Assembly (NCBI GenBank): GCA_050084985.1 | Contig: JBITNC010000001.1 | Coordinates: 155,496,001 to 155,560,000, forward strand | Length of the DNA stretch: 64,000 bases | Source: Nageia nagi | Lineage: Eukaryota; Pinophyta | Direction: 5' to 3' | Shown: one piece after another, positions 19,760 through 31,407 of the stretch | Numbering within the stretch: the first letter of the stretch is position 1 | Layout of the letters: every line of letters starts with the position of its first letter | Position numbers and translations under genes: made by a program | The notes under the pieces: model-generated | What the model saw: only the letters and a program-made list of their open reading frames with translations | The model's database searches: none | Told to the model about the DNA's origin: nothing

Positions 19760-21249
19760 TAAAATGAAATAAAAACTTTTAAAATGATATTATGCTTGCA
19801 AAGGAAGTAAAAGATAAAGAGAGAGAAAAATTGATACGTCCCTTATTTAGTTGTTGAACTATCTGAATCATCAAGGAATGATGATCTATATTTCCATCTC
19901 TTTGCCTTAGTTGTGATATGGAATGACTTGCATGAAATAGAATAAACTAAGAGCAAAATAACAAAACCTAAAAATGAGAGAGATAAAAAATACCAAACTC
20001 CAAGCATATATGTGATGGTTAACTCATAAAAGATATAGCAATGATAACATGAGTAAAGCATCATAACATTTCATCATCAATGATATAACAAGTAAGAGTA
20101 AGGATGAAAGTAATATAATATGCATGAATCATCATGAGAAGACCAAATAATCAATGTTTCATTCTTAGATGCATACATATAAAAGCATAAGAAGGTGTGC
20201 TAACATCATCATGAGGTACATGCCCCATTCCTAGATGTAAACAAGATATGCTACCATCCTCATCAAGTACATGCTCCATTCTTAAATATAGACATAAAAA
20301 GAACTATCATGAATAATATGATTCATAGGCCATGAACATGGTGATTAGTTTAGTCCTAATCAACAAACTAACCCAAAAGGTAATTGGTTTAGTACCAATT
20401 GGATATGATTATTGTGGTAATTAAAATGATGATTGGTTTAGTTTCAATCAATAAACTAACCCAAAATAATGGTTAGCTTAGTCCCAACCAAATATATGAT
20501 TGTTGTGTCAATTAGAATGATGATTGGTTTAGTCCCAATCAATAAATTAACCCAAAAGAATGGTTGGTGTAGTCCCAACCAAGTGGTCATGAAAATAGTG
20601 ATGGTTATTTAATGTCCACCCAACAAGGACATGGTCATGTAAATAGTAATAAGAAGCAAATGAATAGTCTGTATGTTTTAAGTATGCATGTTAAGAAAAG
20701 AAAGGTGACATCAACTAATACCTAAACATACTATTTTTGGTTGTTATTGTTGTTTGAATATTAGCACAAATGCTAGTTTTAGTGTGGTTGCTAATATAAG
20801 CATGGATGCTGAGCTCTATAATGAATTTAACCTTGATATATTTTTGAGATTGAGGTAACTCTGTTATTAGCTAAAAATTGTATTTTTGGCTTCTAAAATA
20901 GATTTCCATTATCTAAAGGCATCAAGTGTATGACTGGGTAACCCTATACTATTAGATTGATTAACAAAATTGATTGAATATAATTTATTGATGTCAAATG
21001 AGCTAATTGACTTTTCTAATACCTTTAATATCCTTAATTTTCACCATTTGCATAAATGTTCTAAAAATACCAGCACAAGTGCTAAGCTACATGATAAATT
21101 TTACATAAGAAGCTAGCATAAACACTAATGTAACAAAATAAAAATCAAGCTAGGATATAAATGATGGACTTATGTATTGATGATTAACTGCAGTAGGACT
21201 TCTAAAATATATGTGACATGTTCCTCTTAAGCATAAAAGGGTTCTAGTA
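19760..21249 (-). other. Non-coding 3' region of the 18-kb Gypsy element
   Basis: It lies between the integrase end and the polypurine tract. It contains repeated phrases: a GATATGCTACCATC/GGTGTGCTAACATC block around 20190-20300 (repeat of ~65 bp), and the hairpin array at 20343-20580. No coding frame is recognisable. Confidence 0.7.
20343..20580. repeat. Array of six short hairpins in a ~90-bp tandem repeat
   Basis: Six 19-bp hairpins lie at 20343, 20382, 20431, 20471, 20522 and 20562. Each has a 6-bp stem and a 7-base loop, usually TTTAGTC. The stems differ but stay paired: GATTAG/CTAATC, AATTGG/CCAATT, GATTGG/CCAATC, GGTTGG/CCAACC. Hairpins 1, 3 and 5 are followed by a spacer ending CTAACCCAAAA. 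Odd and even members alternate with a period of about 90 bp. Confidence 0.85.
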
Positions 21250-24200
21250 TCTTAGCATTGGTTGAAAACTTATCCACTTTTCCCCCAATTGTGAATAATT
21301 TGTATGCTCTGTTAGATTGTTTTGCATTAATGATGTATGGACCCATCCAATTAGTTTCAAATTTGCCTTTGTGTTTCTTTTTAGCTTATGACTTGTGATG
21401 ATTTTCTTTGATAACTAAATCACCCACTTGAAATTCCCTTGGTATAATTTTCTTTCCATATGCTTTCTTAGCTCTCTTTTGGTAAGCTTTGACATGTTTT
21501 AAAGCATTAATTATTTTCTCATACAACCATTCTAACTATCTTAACATCACTTTTCGTTATTCTTCCCAATCAATGATACCTTCCAAAGACACCCTTAGTG
21601 ATGGGATTTCTATTTCAAGTGGAAGTACTACCTCATCTCCATAAAGTAATAAAAATGGTGTATAACCTGTTGTTGATTTGATGCTAGTCCTATATACCCA
21701 AAGTGCATATATGAGCTGTGAATGCTAGTCTCTTTGAGTTTGTTTAATATTTTTGGATAGGATGTTGATAATAATTTTATTGGTTGCTTTAGATTTTCCA
21801 TTGTCTTATGGATAATACAAGGATGAAAAATTCTACTTTATCTTGAATGCTTTGCAGAATTCCTTGACCTATTTGCTCCTAAAATTATTTCCATTACCTA
21901 TGAGTATATGAGATGGAACATCAAATCTTGCTATGATATTTTTCAATCAAAACTATTACAATCTAAGGACCCTTAGATGACCTTAAAAGTACTGCTTCTA
22001 CCCACTTTATGAAATACTCAATAGTAATTAATATGAATTTATATCCTTCACTAGATTTAGGACTAACAACCCCTACCAAATCTAATTCCCAAATAGCAAA
22101 AGGCCAAGGAGAGATAATGGTAGCTAGTTCACTTGCAGGAGCTTATTTCAAGTTAATATGTTTTTGATGTTTTTCATATTTCTTAACATGTAGTATGTAG
22201 TCCTTTTCCATAGATGGCTAATAGTAACCTAGTCTAATAAGCTTATGAAATATGGCTTTTCCATTAAAATGTCCTCCACTTATACTATCATGTAGTTGCT
22301 CCATAGCTTTGATTACTTTAGTACCCTTTGAGAATCTAAGTAAAGTTCCATCAAATGATCTTCTAAATATGATTTCACCAATAATAACATTCCTTGCAGC
22401 CATTCACTTGAGTCTTTGTTTGAGGAATTTGTTTTGACATAAATCTAGAACGTTCCTATGCTTTAAGTAGTTGTAAATATCAACATGCCATTTATGCATT
22501 GGAAGGATGGCACATATGAGTGGTTCTTTCTTAAAGAATATTTGGTAATCATCATCATCTACAAAGGCTTTGTGTCTAAGATTATTGATTCTGATAATGG
22601 TTTCCTCATCTTCAACTAATATAGATGTCAAAGAAGCAACATTGATTATGGCATTCAAAAATCTATTATTGTTTCTTGGAATGTTCTCAAACTAAATATG
22701 TACAAAGCATCTTTGAATCATTCACATGAATAGGTCATTATATAAATATAATTTTTCATCCTTTATGTTATAAAAATAATTGATTTGATTGATAACAAGC
22801 TATGAGTCATCATAAACCTGTAACTTATTGATTCCAAGATTGATAGTAACCTTTAATCCTATAAGCCATAGGAATCATACCACCTTTAGGAGATACCAGT
22901 ATAATACCTACCCCAAGTCCTTATAAGAACTTGAAGCCATTAAAAAAAAGTGTCCATGTGTTATTTTCAACATGCTCAACTAGTGCCACAAGCTTATCTT
23001 AAAATTCACATTTGTTTATGGTAATGCTATCACATGGTGCTTCAACCAATATATCAGCTATAACTTGTCCTTTAATTGCCTTTTGATATGTGTAGATAAG
23101 ATCAAATTCTTATAATTTGATTATCCATTTGGCTTATCTTCCTTACAATTATAGTTTTGCTAATAAGTAACTTAATGGATCCACTTGAGCCACTATGAAG
23201 GTTGTATTTGTGATCATGTAATGTCTCAACTTTTGTGTGGTATAAATTATGAAAAAATATAACTTCTCATTTAGGATGTAATTCATTTATGCATCTTACA
23301 ATGTTTTTAACAAATAATACACAACTCTTTCTTTGTTTTCATCATCAAGTTGTACCAAAATAGTCCCTATAGCTTGAATTGTAGCTAAGATATATAGATA
23401 TAGAGGTTTCATATGGTCAACTAGTTGCAAAATAGGAGGGTTAAGAAAATACCTTTTGATATAATCAAAAGGTTTTTGATATTATTCTATCCAAATATAC
23501 TTATTTCCCTTATTGAGAAAGTAGAAAAAAGGAGTTATCATGTCTGCTAGTTGTGCTATAACTCTTTTGACTACTTGTAACTTTCATTGTAGACTTTTGA
23601 GTTGCTTAATGTTCTTTTATGGAGGCATATCCACTATAGCTTTAACCTTTTTGGGATCAATTTCTATACCTCTTCTAGACATAATATATGTTAGCAATTT
23701 TCTACTAGATACTCCAAAAATACTCTTCTTTGAATTTAGCTTCAAGTTATATTGCCTCATTCTTTCAAAGATGAATCTTAAATATTCTAAATGATTATAT
23801 CTATTTTCTCATATTTATCAATAATATCATCAACATAAACTTCAATAAGATTTATGAATAAGGTTATGACATTTAATTACCATTGCTCTTTGATATGTAG
23901 CTCCTACATTTTTAATACCTTAGGGAATGAATATCCAACAAAATGTTCCCCAAGATGTAGTGAAAGTTGTGTTGTGTTGATCCTCTTTATTGATTTGATC
24001 TAATTTTATCTTGAAAAAACATTCATAAAAGATAACATCTCATGGCTTGTAGTTAAATCCACAATTGTATTAATATGTGGTAAAGGAAAAATATCTTTTG
24101 GGCAAGCCTTGCTCAAATATTTGAAATCTATGCAACATCTCATTTCCCCATTTGGTTTCATAGTAAGGATAATATTAGATAATCAAGGTGAATAATCAAT

Positions 24201-26275
24201 AGGTTAAATGAATCTAGCCTTATGATAATTATCTATTTCTTTTGTAACTAGAAGAGAGTGCTTGAGATGCATAAGTCTTCTTTTTTGTTGTACTGGTTTA
24301 GCATCTTCATACACAACTAAGTTATGGGTAATAAAGGAAGGATCCAACCCTATCATATCATTGTATTCCCAAGTAAACATATCTTTGAATTCTGTAAGAA
24401 AATTTTTGTACCTTTTTTTATCATCCCTAATGATTTTAGTTTCAATATGAACTATTCTTGGCACCTCATTTGTACCAATGTTTATCTCCATAGGAGGCTC
24501 ATTCAACCAAGATATCTCATCATTGAGTTGAGAAAGATTAGGCAATGCCACCAATCCTATTTTTTCATAAGTGAAACCATGTCATAAACACACACACACA
24601 TAACCTAGCTACCTAACCTACCCCTACATGAGGAAAATGAAAGCAAGCTAGTGTAGCAAGGAAGAGCTTGTTATATATTCTATTTCTTAATCAAAATATG
24701 TATTAGGATGATATGAAACCTTGCCTTACCTCTTTAGATGGTATGATTTGAACTCATATCATGCCCCTAGTATTTGGAGAAGTGCATCATTTATTTCGAA
24801 CACATCAACAAACCTGTAAACTATCATGGTGAGTAAGTGATAAGAGGAATTATTTTATATTTTCTATGTGCAGGTGCTAAGGGTAGTGTAGACATTTGGA
24901 TCAATGCATGCACATGTATTCATGGTTTTCTTGACCTATTTTGTATTTTTAAGGACCAATTCAACCATATTTATTGAATTTTCTTTTACATTTGAGGATG
25001 ATTCCTTATTGCTACTGCATGTAACTAGAGTTTCTTATTCTTCTTGCATCTAATTTTGCTTTTGCCTCATTAGATCAAACATCTCTGCAAGTAAATCTTC
25101 AATCCCTTAATTATGCTTTTTGGTTCCTTTACCTTTGTATTTTTTTGATTCCATGTACTGTGGGATCAATTGTGCATGACGTTGTATAGCCTGGATCTTT
25201 TTTTTAATCTTTGTGTAAGATGTAACCTTTATTCTATCTTCATCACTTTTTGATTCTAATTTTGAAGTATTTGTATTGTACAAAAATATCTCTACATTAT
25301 TATCTTCTGACTCAAATTTTTCTTGACCACATCTGGAGCAATTAGGATAATGTGAACACTCATTTTCACTTAAGTGCTAACGTTGATGCTAGCATGAGCA
25401 AGAGGTTGGGATTTCTTCAAAATTTTGGATCTATCAAAGTTTTTGATGTCATCCTTAATAACCTTTTGACTGACTATATATGTTCTAATTTCTATTTCTT
25501 TGTATAACTACATACTATCATTTTCTTCATCTTCATTTTCACTATCATCTTCATGAATTTGAACTTTATCGTAACGAATAATGGTTTTTCCCACTTATGC
25601 AATCATGTTTGGATTTTCATATGCTACTTCAATAATATATTCCAATCCCTCATGATGAAATTTTAATATTCTATGCAAAGTATATGATATATACCTCATA
25701 GGATGTCATAAGGCAACTTTTTGTCAATCACATATCTCATAACCTCCATTGTTTTAGGTCCTAACTGAATAGGTAACATGGTATGATCTGTACATGATCT
25801 TCTATCATTATCATAGCCTATAATCTTGTATTTTTATCTTTGTAATATAAACATTAACTTATCTCCAAATTTTTATAAAAAGTTAAGAGAGAAAATATTC
25901 AAATATGCACCACCATATACTGATACATTTTTGACTATCTTTCCCATTATCTTGACATAAATATGTAATGGTAAGACATAAATATGTAATGGTAAATATT
26001 TATCAATGATGCTTTGGTTAGGAAGCTCATCTTCAGTGAATGTTAAAGCCTATTTAAAATAATCAACCATTCCTACCAATGTACTAAGTAAAATATTAGT
26101 ATCCACATTAACACCACTAAGTAATTCAAATAAAGCAATCTATGTTCTTCTAAAGTTTCAAATAATTCAAGCAAACTAATCTTGGCATTAATCTTTTTTA
26201 GATTTTGCTAGATATTTTTTTTGTACTTATATTTTTTCTTTTCTTCAAGATAAGTGTTAGAATGTATCTCTTTTT
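21250..26275 (-). pseudogene. pol of the 18-kb Gypsy element (protease, RT, RNase H, integrase)
   Basis: Order on the minus strand: gag-pol linker (AKISLLELFETLEEHR) near 26.1 kb; protease near 26.0-25.7 kb, where the active-site Asp is replaced (VYGGA for the usual V-D-x-G-[SA]) and a 21-bp tandem duplication (25954-25995) adds seven residues; reverse transcriptase 24554-23470, with FKDMFTWEYNDMIGLDPS upstream and the catalytic YVDD kept near 23830; RNase H and archaeal-type RNase H remnants 23.4-22.6 kb; integrase from 22658, with GGHFNGKAIFHKLIRLGYYW at 22290-22218, and a core in which the first Asp survives (WELDLVG) but the second is Gly (LIGNGNNF). Many stops and frame changes. The nested Copia separates it from gag. 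Confidence 0.75.
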
Positions 26276-26773
26276 TGAGAGAATTGAACTATAACATGAA
26301 CGACTCTAAACTCCCAATATCACATGAAAGCTCTCAATACACATCTAATAAACTCATAAAGCAATCTCACAAGATAACATAGGATGTAAGTGGTTCCTTC
26401 AACTAGAATTACATACACTAACTAGATCTCTCTTCTTAACAAATATGAACTCTTACAATCCTCCTACACTTTTCTCCTAAACACTATCTTATATAATAAC
26501 ATTACTCTACAAATTGGTGTGTAATCACAAAGAGGGAGCCTTTTATTTATAGGCCAAAATCCCTTTTTGGATCACCCTTTTATCTCATGTACAAAAGCAT
26601 GATATGCACATCTTTTTACCTAAGGGGCATTCTCATAACATGGAGTGTAGGACAAGTTACATTATCATATTCACTTAAATACTTAAGGTATCAAATGATA
26701 CCCTTAAGTATTAGTAAACTTACATAGAAGATTATTATAAAACCTTTACAATAATGCATTATACATTCCAACA
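26276..26773 (-). repeat. 3' LTR of the nested Copia element
   Basis: On the minus strand TGTTGGAATGTATAATGC to TTCTCTCA. It closely matches 34240-34739, so this insertion is younger than the Gypsy element that holds it. Confidence 0.92.
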
Positions 26774-26786
26774 CTTCCCCTTAATG
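26774..26786 (-). other. Polypurine tract of the nested Copia element
   Basis: On the minus strand CATTAAGGGGAAG directly before TGTTGG. Confidence 0.85.
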
Positions 26787-27487
26787 CAATATTGGGATAG
26801 AGTGAATAAAAGAGAAGAAAAAGATAAAGTAAGAGAGTTCTCTTCCAAACAGATACAATGGAGATGAGAACCTTTTACATATTTGTGAAGTAAGAAAGAT
26901 CTAGTTTGAGACACACTACTTTGCCAAATACAATCATTAACCATAACTAGTTTCAACGTACATGAAGTAGTCATCCAATTGGAAGTCATGAAGAGTCTTC
27001 AAGAGCCTACATACCTGAAGTAAGTAACCTACAATCTCAAAGGAACCTGTAGGTCATAAGCAACTCAAATAACAAGATTAGTTAGATGCAACATATTCAT
27101 ATTAATAAGGATAGATGAATCACACAAATGCCATTATGAACTAATCAATGGTGCACTATAAGTCATCATGAAGATGCCATGCTAAAAACTCAGTCACCTG
27201 CTATATATAAAACATGTGTTGATTATCATTACAAAATAGAGCATGCACATACAAGTTCCTCACATATGGATAGTTGAATAGTGCTAAAAGACACATAAGA
27301 GTTCCTCACATATGGATAACTAAATAGTGTTAGATTAGATAATCTTTATTTTTTTTTAAATTTTGTATAACAAGTTCCTCACACAGAGCAAACTTACCAT
27401 GAAGGTGTACAACAAAATCAACACTATACAACAAAAATCCTCCTAGGGGTGAAGTTGTCATCACAAACATGAATTCAACATAAGAAT

Positions 27488-30395
27488 TCAAACTGCACTC
27501 CCTCTTGAGGGCAACTTCACCAACCCAATAGCATCCTTAAGATTACAAAATTGAGCTTCTAAAAGGGGCTTGGTGAACAAATCAATAGAGTTTAAGGTGG
27601 ATGGACAATACTCTAGGTGTATGATGCCATCAAGAACCTTTTCTCTAATAAAATCGGTATGGATTTTCATATGTTTTATTCTTTGATGAAACATAGGATT
27701 CTTAGCCAAAGAAATAATCAACTAATTATCTAAAGAAATCAAAGATAAACTAGCTTGCTCATACCCAATTTCTTTCAGAAGATGCCTTAACCAAATGGCT
27801 TCTTGGGTTGCAACAGACATGACATAGTATTTGGCTTGTATGGTGGAAAGAGAAATTATAGGCTACTTCTTTGAAGCCCAAGAAATAGCATATAAACCAA
27901 TGCTAAACACATATGTAGAGGTTTATTTCCTATCATCTCTATGTCCCCATTGTTAGAGTATGAGAATCTAAAGAGAATAAATGAGGGTAACTTAGAATAC
28001 TTGAGAGCAAGATCCTTAGTCCCTACAACATACCTCAAGATTTGTTTAATAGCATTGAGATTCTTAACATAATATTTTTGCATGAATCATGCCATTAGAT
28101 TCACTACAATGGTAATATCTAGCTTAGATATAGTCAAATACAAAAGACTACCAATTAATTACCTGTAGGCAGTAGCATCAGCTAATTGAGATTGGGAGCT
28201 TAGAGAAATAGTGATTCTAGAAGAGATTGGGATCACAACATATTTACATTCCTCCATTCCAAACTTCTACAAGATGGATAATATATACTTAAATTGACTG
28301 AGATAAGTACAATCCTTGTATTGATACACTTGCATTCCAAGATAGTAGTGTAAGAGACCAAGATCAGTCATTTCAAACATTACCTTAAGTTTGGATATGC
28401 ACTCTTAATTGATTTCTTTATTATTCCTAGTTATCATAAGATCATCCACATAAAGGAGAATCAATATCACATCTTTTTCCAAAATTCAATGTCTGCAAAG
28501 TACCCTAAAATTTTTTTGTACTAGGCTCGAGGTGCTTGCTTAAGTTCATACAATGAATTCTTTAGCTTGCACACAAAAGACTCTTTACCTTCCATAATAA
28601 ACCCTTCTAGTTGATTCATGAAGATTTTCATATCTAAGTCACCATTGAGTAATACACTCTTAATGTCAAGTTGAAAAATTTTCCATCCATGAGTTGCAGA
28701 AAGAGAAAGGATAATCCTGATAGTAGGCATCTTTACCACAGGAGCAAAGGTTTTCTCATAATCTACATCATATTTTTGAGCAAAACCTTTAGCTACTAAC
28801 CTTGCCTTGTATTTCTCAATATCTTCAACTAAATTGAACTTGACCTTATAGATCCACTTATTGCCAATCACATTCTTCTTATTAGGATAAGGAACCAAGT
28901 CCCAAGTTTTATTTTTCATAAGTGCCTTATACTCCAATTTCATGGCTTCCATCTAGCACTCGTGCTTTAAAGCTTCTTTGAAGGATGAGGGCTCATGATT
29001 GTTGTTAATCTTAGTAAATAAGGATTTGTTCATGGTCATGATTCTTATTACCCTTTGAGTTAAAGAGTTTTATTCTTAAGGTGACTTGTCTAGATCAATA
29101 TCTAACTAGCTAGGTGCAACTAAAGAGTTCTTTGGATCATCAACATCCTCATTAGAAGTAGATTCTTCAGGAAGTTCATTGAAATTTACATCCCTTAAAA
29201 TAAATAAAACTTTATAGGATGGAGAGTAGAGCCTATAGCCTCTATGCTGGCTATCATAACCCACAAAGATGCATTTTTTAGCTCTTTTGTTTAACTTTTT
29301 CCTTTTCTCAGAAATAATGTAGGAGAATGCTTCACAACCAAATACCCTAAGGTGAGAAATGTTATTTTTTCTTCCTGACCATACCTCAAAAGGAGTTTTA
29401 CCCTGAACAACCTTTATGAGACACCTATTCAAGGTGTAAATAGCAGTTTTCACAGCTTCACTCCATAAGAAACTAGGAAGATTACCCAACATGCATCTAG
29501 TTATCTTCATAATTATCCTATTTTTTCTTTTGAAAACACCATTCTATTGAGGAGTGTATGAAATTGTAAATTACCTCTTGATTCCATACTTAGCATAATA
29601 GTCATTGAACTCATTACTGTTATATTCTCTTCCATTATTTGATCTCAACATCTTGATTTTAAGGTTAGTTTGATTATCAAAAAAGGCCTTAAAAACTTTA
29701 AAACTCTCAAAGGTTTAATCTTTGTGCTCAAGTAGATACCCAAAGGTCATCCTACTAAATTCATTAATGAAGGTCAAGATATAAGATGCTCCTCCAAGAG
29801 ACTTAGTTTGAAATGGATCCATCAAATTTGAATGTACATGTTGAAGAGGTTGCGATGCTCTTGTTGTCTTATCTTTTTTAAACTTTTATTTATGCATCTT
29901 ACCAAGAATGCACTTCTCACATAGACCAATTGAACGAGAAATTGAAGGTAAACCTTTCATAAGTTCTTAATCTTTTATGACTTGAATACTCTTATGATTA
30001 AGGTGCCCTAAACTTTGGTGCTAAAGATTGCCTCTAAAATACACACTTTAAGTAAGACACATCTTTGATGGAACTTGATCCATAATGTAGAGATCATCTT
30101 TTATTAACCCTTAAACCAATATGGTAAGTCCTTTCTTAATGCACTAGGATTGAGAGTTAAACTCAAAAGAGTACCCTTTTCTAGCAACTTGAATTATAGA
30201 AAGAAGCTTTATCTTTAACTTAGGAACATAGAGAACATTTTAAAGAACCTTTTCATGAATCAACACACTTCTAATTCCTTATACTTCAAGGGTAGAGTTA
30301 TCACCTATCATAATCACATTTTTTCTATACATGTAAGAGTTTACAAAATTTTTCTTTTCAAAGCATAGGTGATTAGTGCAACTAGAGTCAGTAAT
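27488..30395 (-). pseudogene. Copia pol: integrase, reverse transcriptase, RNase H
   Basis: Reading down the minus strand: pre-integrase finger (HQSLGHLNHK, then GLCEKCILGKMHK) at about 30.02-29.89 kb; integrase core near 29.80-29.58 kb, in which both catalytic Asp positions I can see read Asn (TFINEFSR and RSNNGREY, one G-to-A each); integrase C-part at 29510-29106 (GKTPFEVWSGRK, FGCEAFSYI, KKCIFVGYD); reverse transcriptase from 28952 (KNKTWDLVPYP, KARLVAKGFAQKYDVDYEKT) with YVDD kept near 28450; RNase H at 28083-27488 ending in LFTKPL. No strong protease is seen between gag and integrase. Many stops; inactive. Confidence 0.88.
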
Positions 30396-31407
30396 CTAAT
30401 CAGATAAAAAGGTAAGAGACATGGAGTAGAGCATAGTAACAAAACTAGCTTGAATATTCTTCTTTCCTTTGAAGTTTCTTACATTTCTATTACCTTTATT
30501 CTTTTCCTCTTTTTTCTTTTTATAGCAATCAACTTCTTTGTGACCTTGGATACCATAATAGTTACAATTACCATCAAACTTTTTTTTAGGATAAGGATTG
30601 TTTGCTTTATCTTTTCCATCTCTTTGCTTGAAGAGGTTGTTGTTGCCATTATTTCTATTGCTATTGTTATTGTTCCTGTTGTTGTCATTATTTCCATCGT
30701 TCCTGCTACTGTTGTAGCCATTGCATTTTTTTTCAAACCTTTTGGAGAAAGAGGGATAATATTTCTTTTGATGGTTGAACTTCTTCTTGAAAGGAGTTTT
30801 GGTTACTCCAAGAGCAACATTATTATCTTTAGAAAAAAAAATCAACACCTTTTTGTTAAGGGTTTCCTCATGCTTCAAAAGGAGCTTAGAAAGGTTCTCA
30901 AGGGATAAGACTTCTTCTTCATCATAAAAAATTTCCAAACTTTGAAGAAAGGCTTTGAAGAATGATGAAGACTATGAACTTATCATTGATCCAATTGTAC
31001 CCACAAGCAACAAGTTAGGTCTTAAGGTCAATGATTTTATTCAAGTAGATAGCCACATTTTCATCTTTTGCTTGATGAGATTGAAGCAACTTTTGGAGAA
31101 TGGTAAACCTTCTTGAGAACTTTGAACCAAAGTAGATTTGCTTAAGGTTATCCTAAGCTTTCTTTACTGAGGTTGAAGAGGAAATCATCAGAAGCACATC
31201 ATCTAAAATTGAATGAAAGATCATGAAGATTGCCAATTCATTCTTTGTATTGTAATCCTCTAGTGCCTTCTCATTTGTAGGAGGTACAAGGTTCTCATTC
31301 ACTATTTTCAAAATCTTCCATGCCTATAATTCAGCTCTCATATGAGGTTCCCAAATACCAAAGTTGGAACCATCAAGAATGTGTTTGGGTAAAAAGCAGT
31401 CTCCCAT
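30396..31407 (-). pseudogene. Copia gag with mutated zinc knuckle
   Basis: Starts at ATG 31407-31405 (MGDCFLPKHILDGSNFGIWE). The first ~150 residues form the UBN2-type gag core (QIYFGSKFSRRFTILQKL). An Asn-rich low-complexity block (NDGNNDNNRNNNNSNRNNG) precedes the zinc knuckle CNYYGIQGHKEVDC, in which the second Cys of the CCHC set is Tyr. Stops interrupt the first half; 30938-30396 is open. It would coat the genomic RNA if functional. Confidence 0.8.

Noticed and set aside
20343-20580. CRISPR-like regular hairpin repeats
   Set aside because: The repeat units are variable and the window is plant nuclear DNA inside a retrotransposon. There are no constant repeats with unique spacers and no cas genes.
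30450-30908. 152-codon hydrophobic plus-strand frame
   Set aside because: It is the antisense shadow of the Asn/Lys-rich zinc-knuckle part of the Copia gag.
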